This document shows, one piece after another, positions 5,929-6,353 of a stretch of DNA of 6,353 bases (position 1 is the stretch's first letter; every line of letters begins with the position of its first letter). Origin of the DNA: Planctomycetota bacterium (GTDB lineage: Bacteria > Planctomycetota > Planctomycetia > Pirellulales > Lacipirellulaceae); assembly GCA_029259975.1 (NCBI GenBank), contig JAJDEE010000355.1, positions 1-6,353 of the forward strand, given 5' to 3'. The position numbers and the translations under genes were made by a program. The notes under the pieces were generated by a model. The model did not search any database, was not told the DNA's origin, and saw nothing but the letters and a program-made list of their open reading frames with translations.

Positions 5929-6353
5929 ATGAAACGAACCGAGCGTGGAAATCTGAACAGGCCTACGGTCTGGTTCGCGATGGTCGTGGGACTTAGTACG
6001 CTAGTCGGTATCTGGCATGCCAAGAGTCCCCACCACGTCACCAGGACGCACACGCCGCAAGTCTCGACCTCCGCCGAGGCGAAACAGAGCATTGCAGATT
6101 CGTCGCTCGAACAGATCGAATCAACACTTGCACAAGCAGGCTGTCCCGGCTGGATAGTTCTGGCTAGCGAAGGCGAAGCTGCCCTGCAGCCGCCACCCGG
6201 TATCGTTCCGCAAGACATCAAGGAAACTGCGTTAAGGGTCACAGCTAACGTACCAAGCATCAGCTACCCCACGCCCTTACGCGTCGCTAGTCGCACGCTA
6301 TTTGCCCCACCAGCCGCCACAAAATCGCAGCTCGCCACAAGTCCGGCAAACGA
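5929..6353 (+). CDS. Membrane-anchored protein of unknown function, N-terminal part (runs off the window)
   Basis: An open frame of 141 codons with no stop before the window ends. The N-terminus MKRTERGNLNRPT is basic and is followed by one hydrophobic helix (about 13-29, TVWFAMVVGLSTLVGIW), then a polar, Ser/Thr/Pro/Ala-rich region, so it is probably anchored in the inner membrane with a periplasmic body. Residues ~58-110 (LEQIESTLAQAG, GWIVLASEGEAALQPPPGIVPQDIKETAL) look folded, but I do not recognise the family. AGGGA (5914-5918) lies 10 nt before this ATG; in-frame ATGs at 5905 and 5890 would add 8 or 13 residues. It is 204 bp after the ATPase gene on the same strand and may belong to the exopolysaccharide cluster. 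The intervening 5725-5928 shows no clear terminator or promoter. Confidence 0.65.
   Translation, partial: MKRTERGNLNRPTVWFAMVVGLSTLVGIWHAKSPHHVTRTHTPQVSTSAEAKQSIADSSLEQIESTLAQAGCPGWIVLASEGEAALQPPPGIVPQDIKETALRVTANVPSISYPTPLRVASRTLFAPPAATKSQLATSPAN

Noticed and set aside
5787..5996. 69-codon + strand frame starting with GTG
   Set aside because: It has no domain and overlaps in another frame the start of the TM-bearing frame at 5929, which is longer and has a better N-terminus.
5610..6260. 216-codon minus-strand frame
   Set aside because: It is antisense to both the end of the ATPase gene and the start of the membrane-anchored protein, with no recognisable domain. The + strand frames explain the region better, though its length makes it worth a quick homology check.

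Overview
The window looks like a chromosomal segment from a planctomycete, probably of the Pirellulales type. The grounds are a very short 5S rRNA (108 nt by its closing helix) that is one base shorter than E. coli in the loop B/helix III segment, an ECF sigma factor followed by a large membrane-anchored LolA-like protein with a C-terminal segment I associate with planctomycetes, and a Wzz/GumC-type protein paired with a separate degenerate tyrosine-kinase-like ATPase. This placement is inference from gene content; no 16S sequence is present.

Layout, all genes on the + strand. Positions 1-~411 are the 3' end of 23S rRNA (peptidyl-transferase domain and sarcin-ricin loop, colinear with E. coli from about nucleotide 2488 to at least the sarcin-ricin loop). 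A structured spacer follows, ending in a terminator-shaped hairpin that abuts the 5S rRNA (571-678). A strong UUCG-loop terminator (735-771) closes the rRNA unit. A small 13-bp tandem repeat (786-833) precedes an ECF sigma factor (934-1461). Two bases later comes a single-pass membrane protein (1464-2900), read here as the cognate anti-sigma/sensor with an RseB/LolA-like periplasmic part. Just after its stop lies a degraded second copy of 5S rRNA (2914-~2985) containing 37 bases identical to the intact gene. A 320-bp hairpin-rich gap leads to a polysaccharide co-polymerase (3305-4861), a detached BY-kinase-like ATPase (4960-5724) and the start of a membrane-anchored protein that runs off the window (5929-6353).

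The window therefore joins three units: the rRNA tail, a two-gene signalling cassette probably sensing envelope state, and the beginning of an exopolysaccharide/capsule assembly cluster. In the last, the co-polymerase would set chain length or open the export path, and the ATPase would be its cytoplasmic partner. That partner has lost the Walker A lysine and the terminal tyrosine cluster, so it is more likely a regulatory pseudokinase than an active kinase.

The points most worth a second look are the 5S relic flanking the sigma cassette, the terminator-like hairpin between 23S and 5S, the methionine-rich and cysteine-free sensor protein, and the lysine-less P-loop. I see no CRISPR array, tRNA, transposase or complete insertion sequence.
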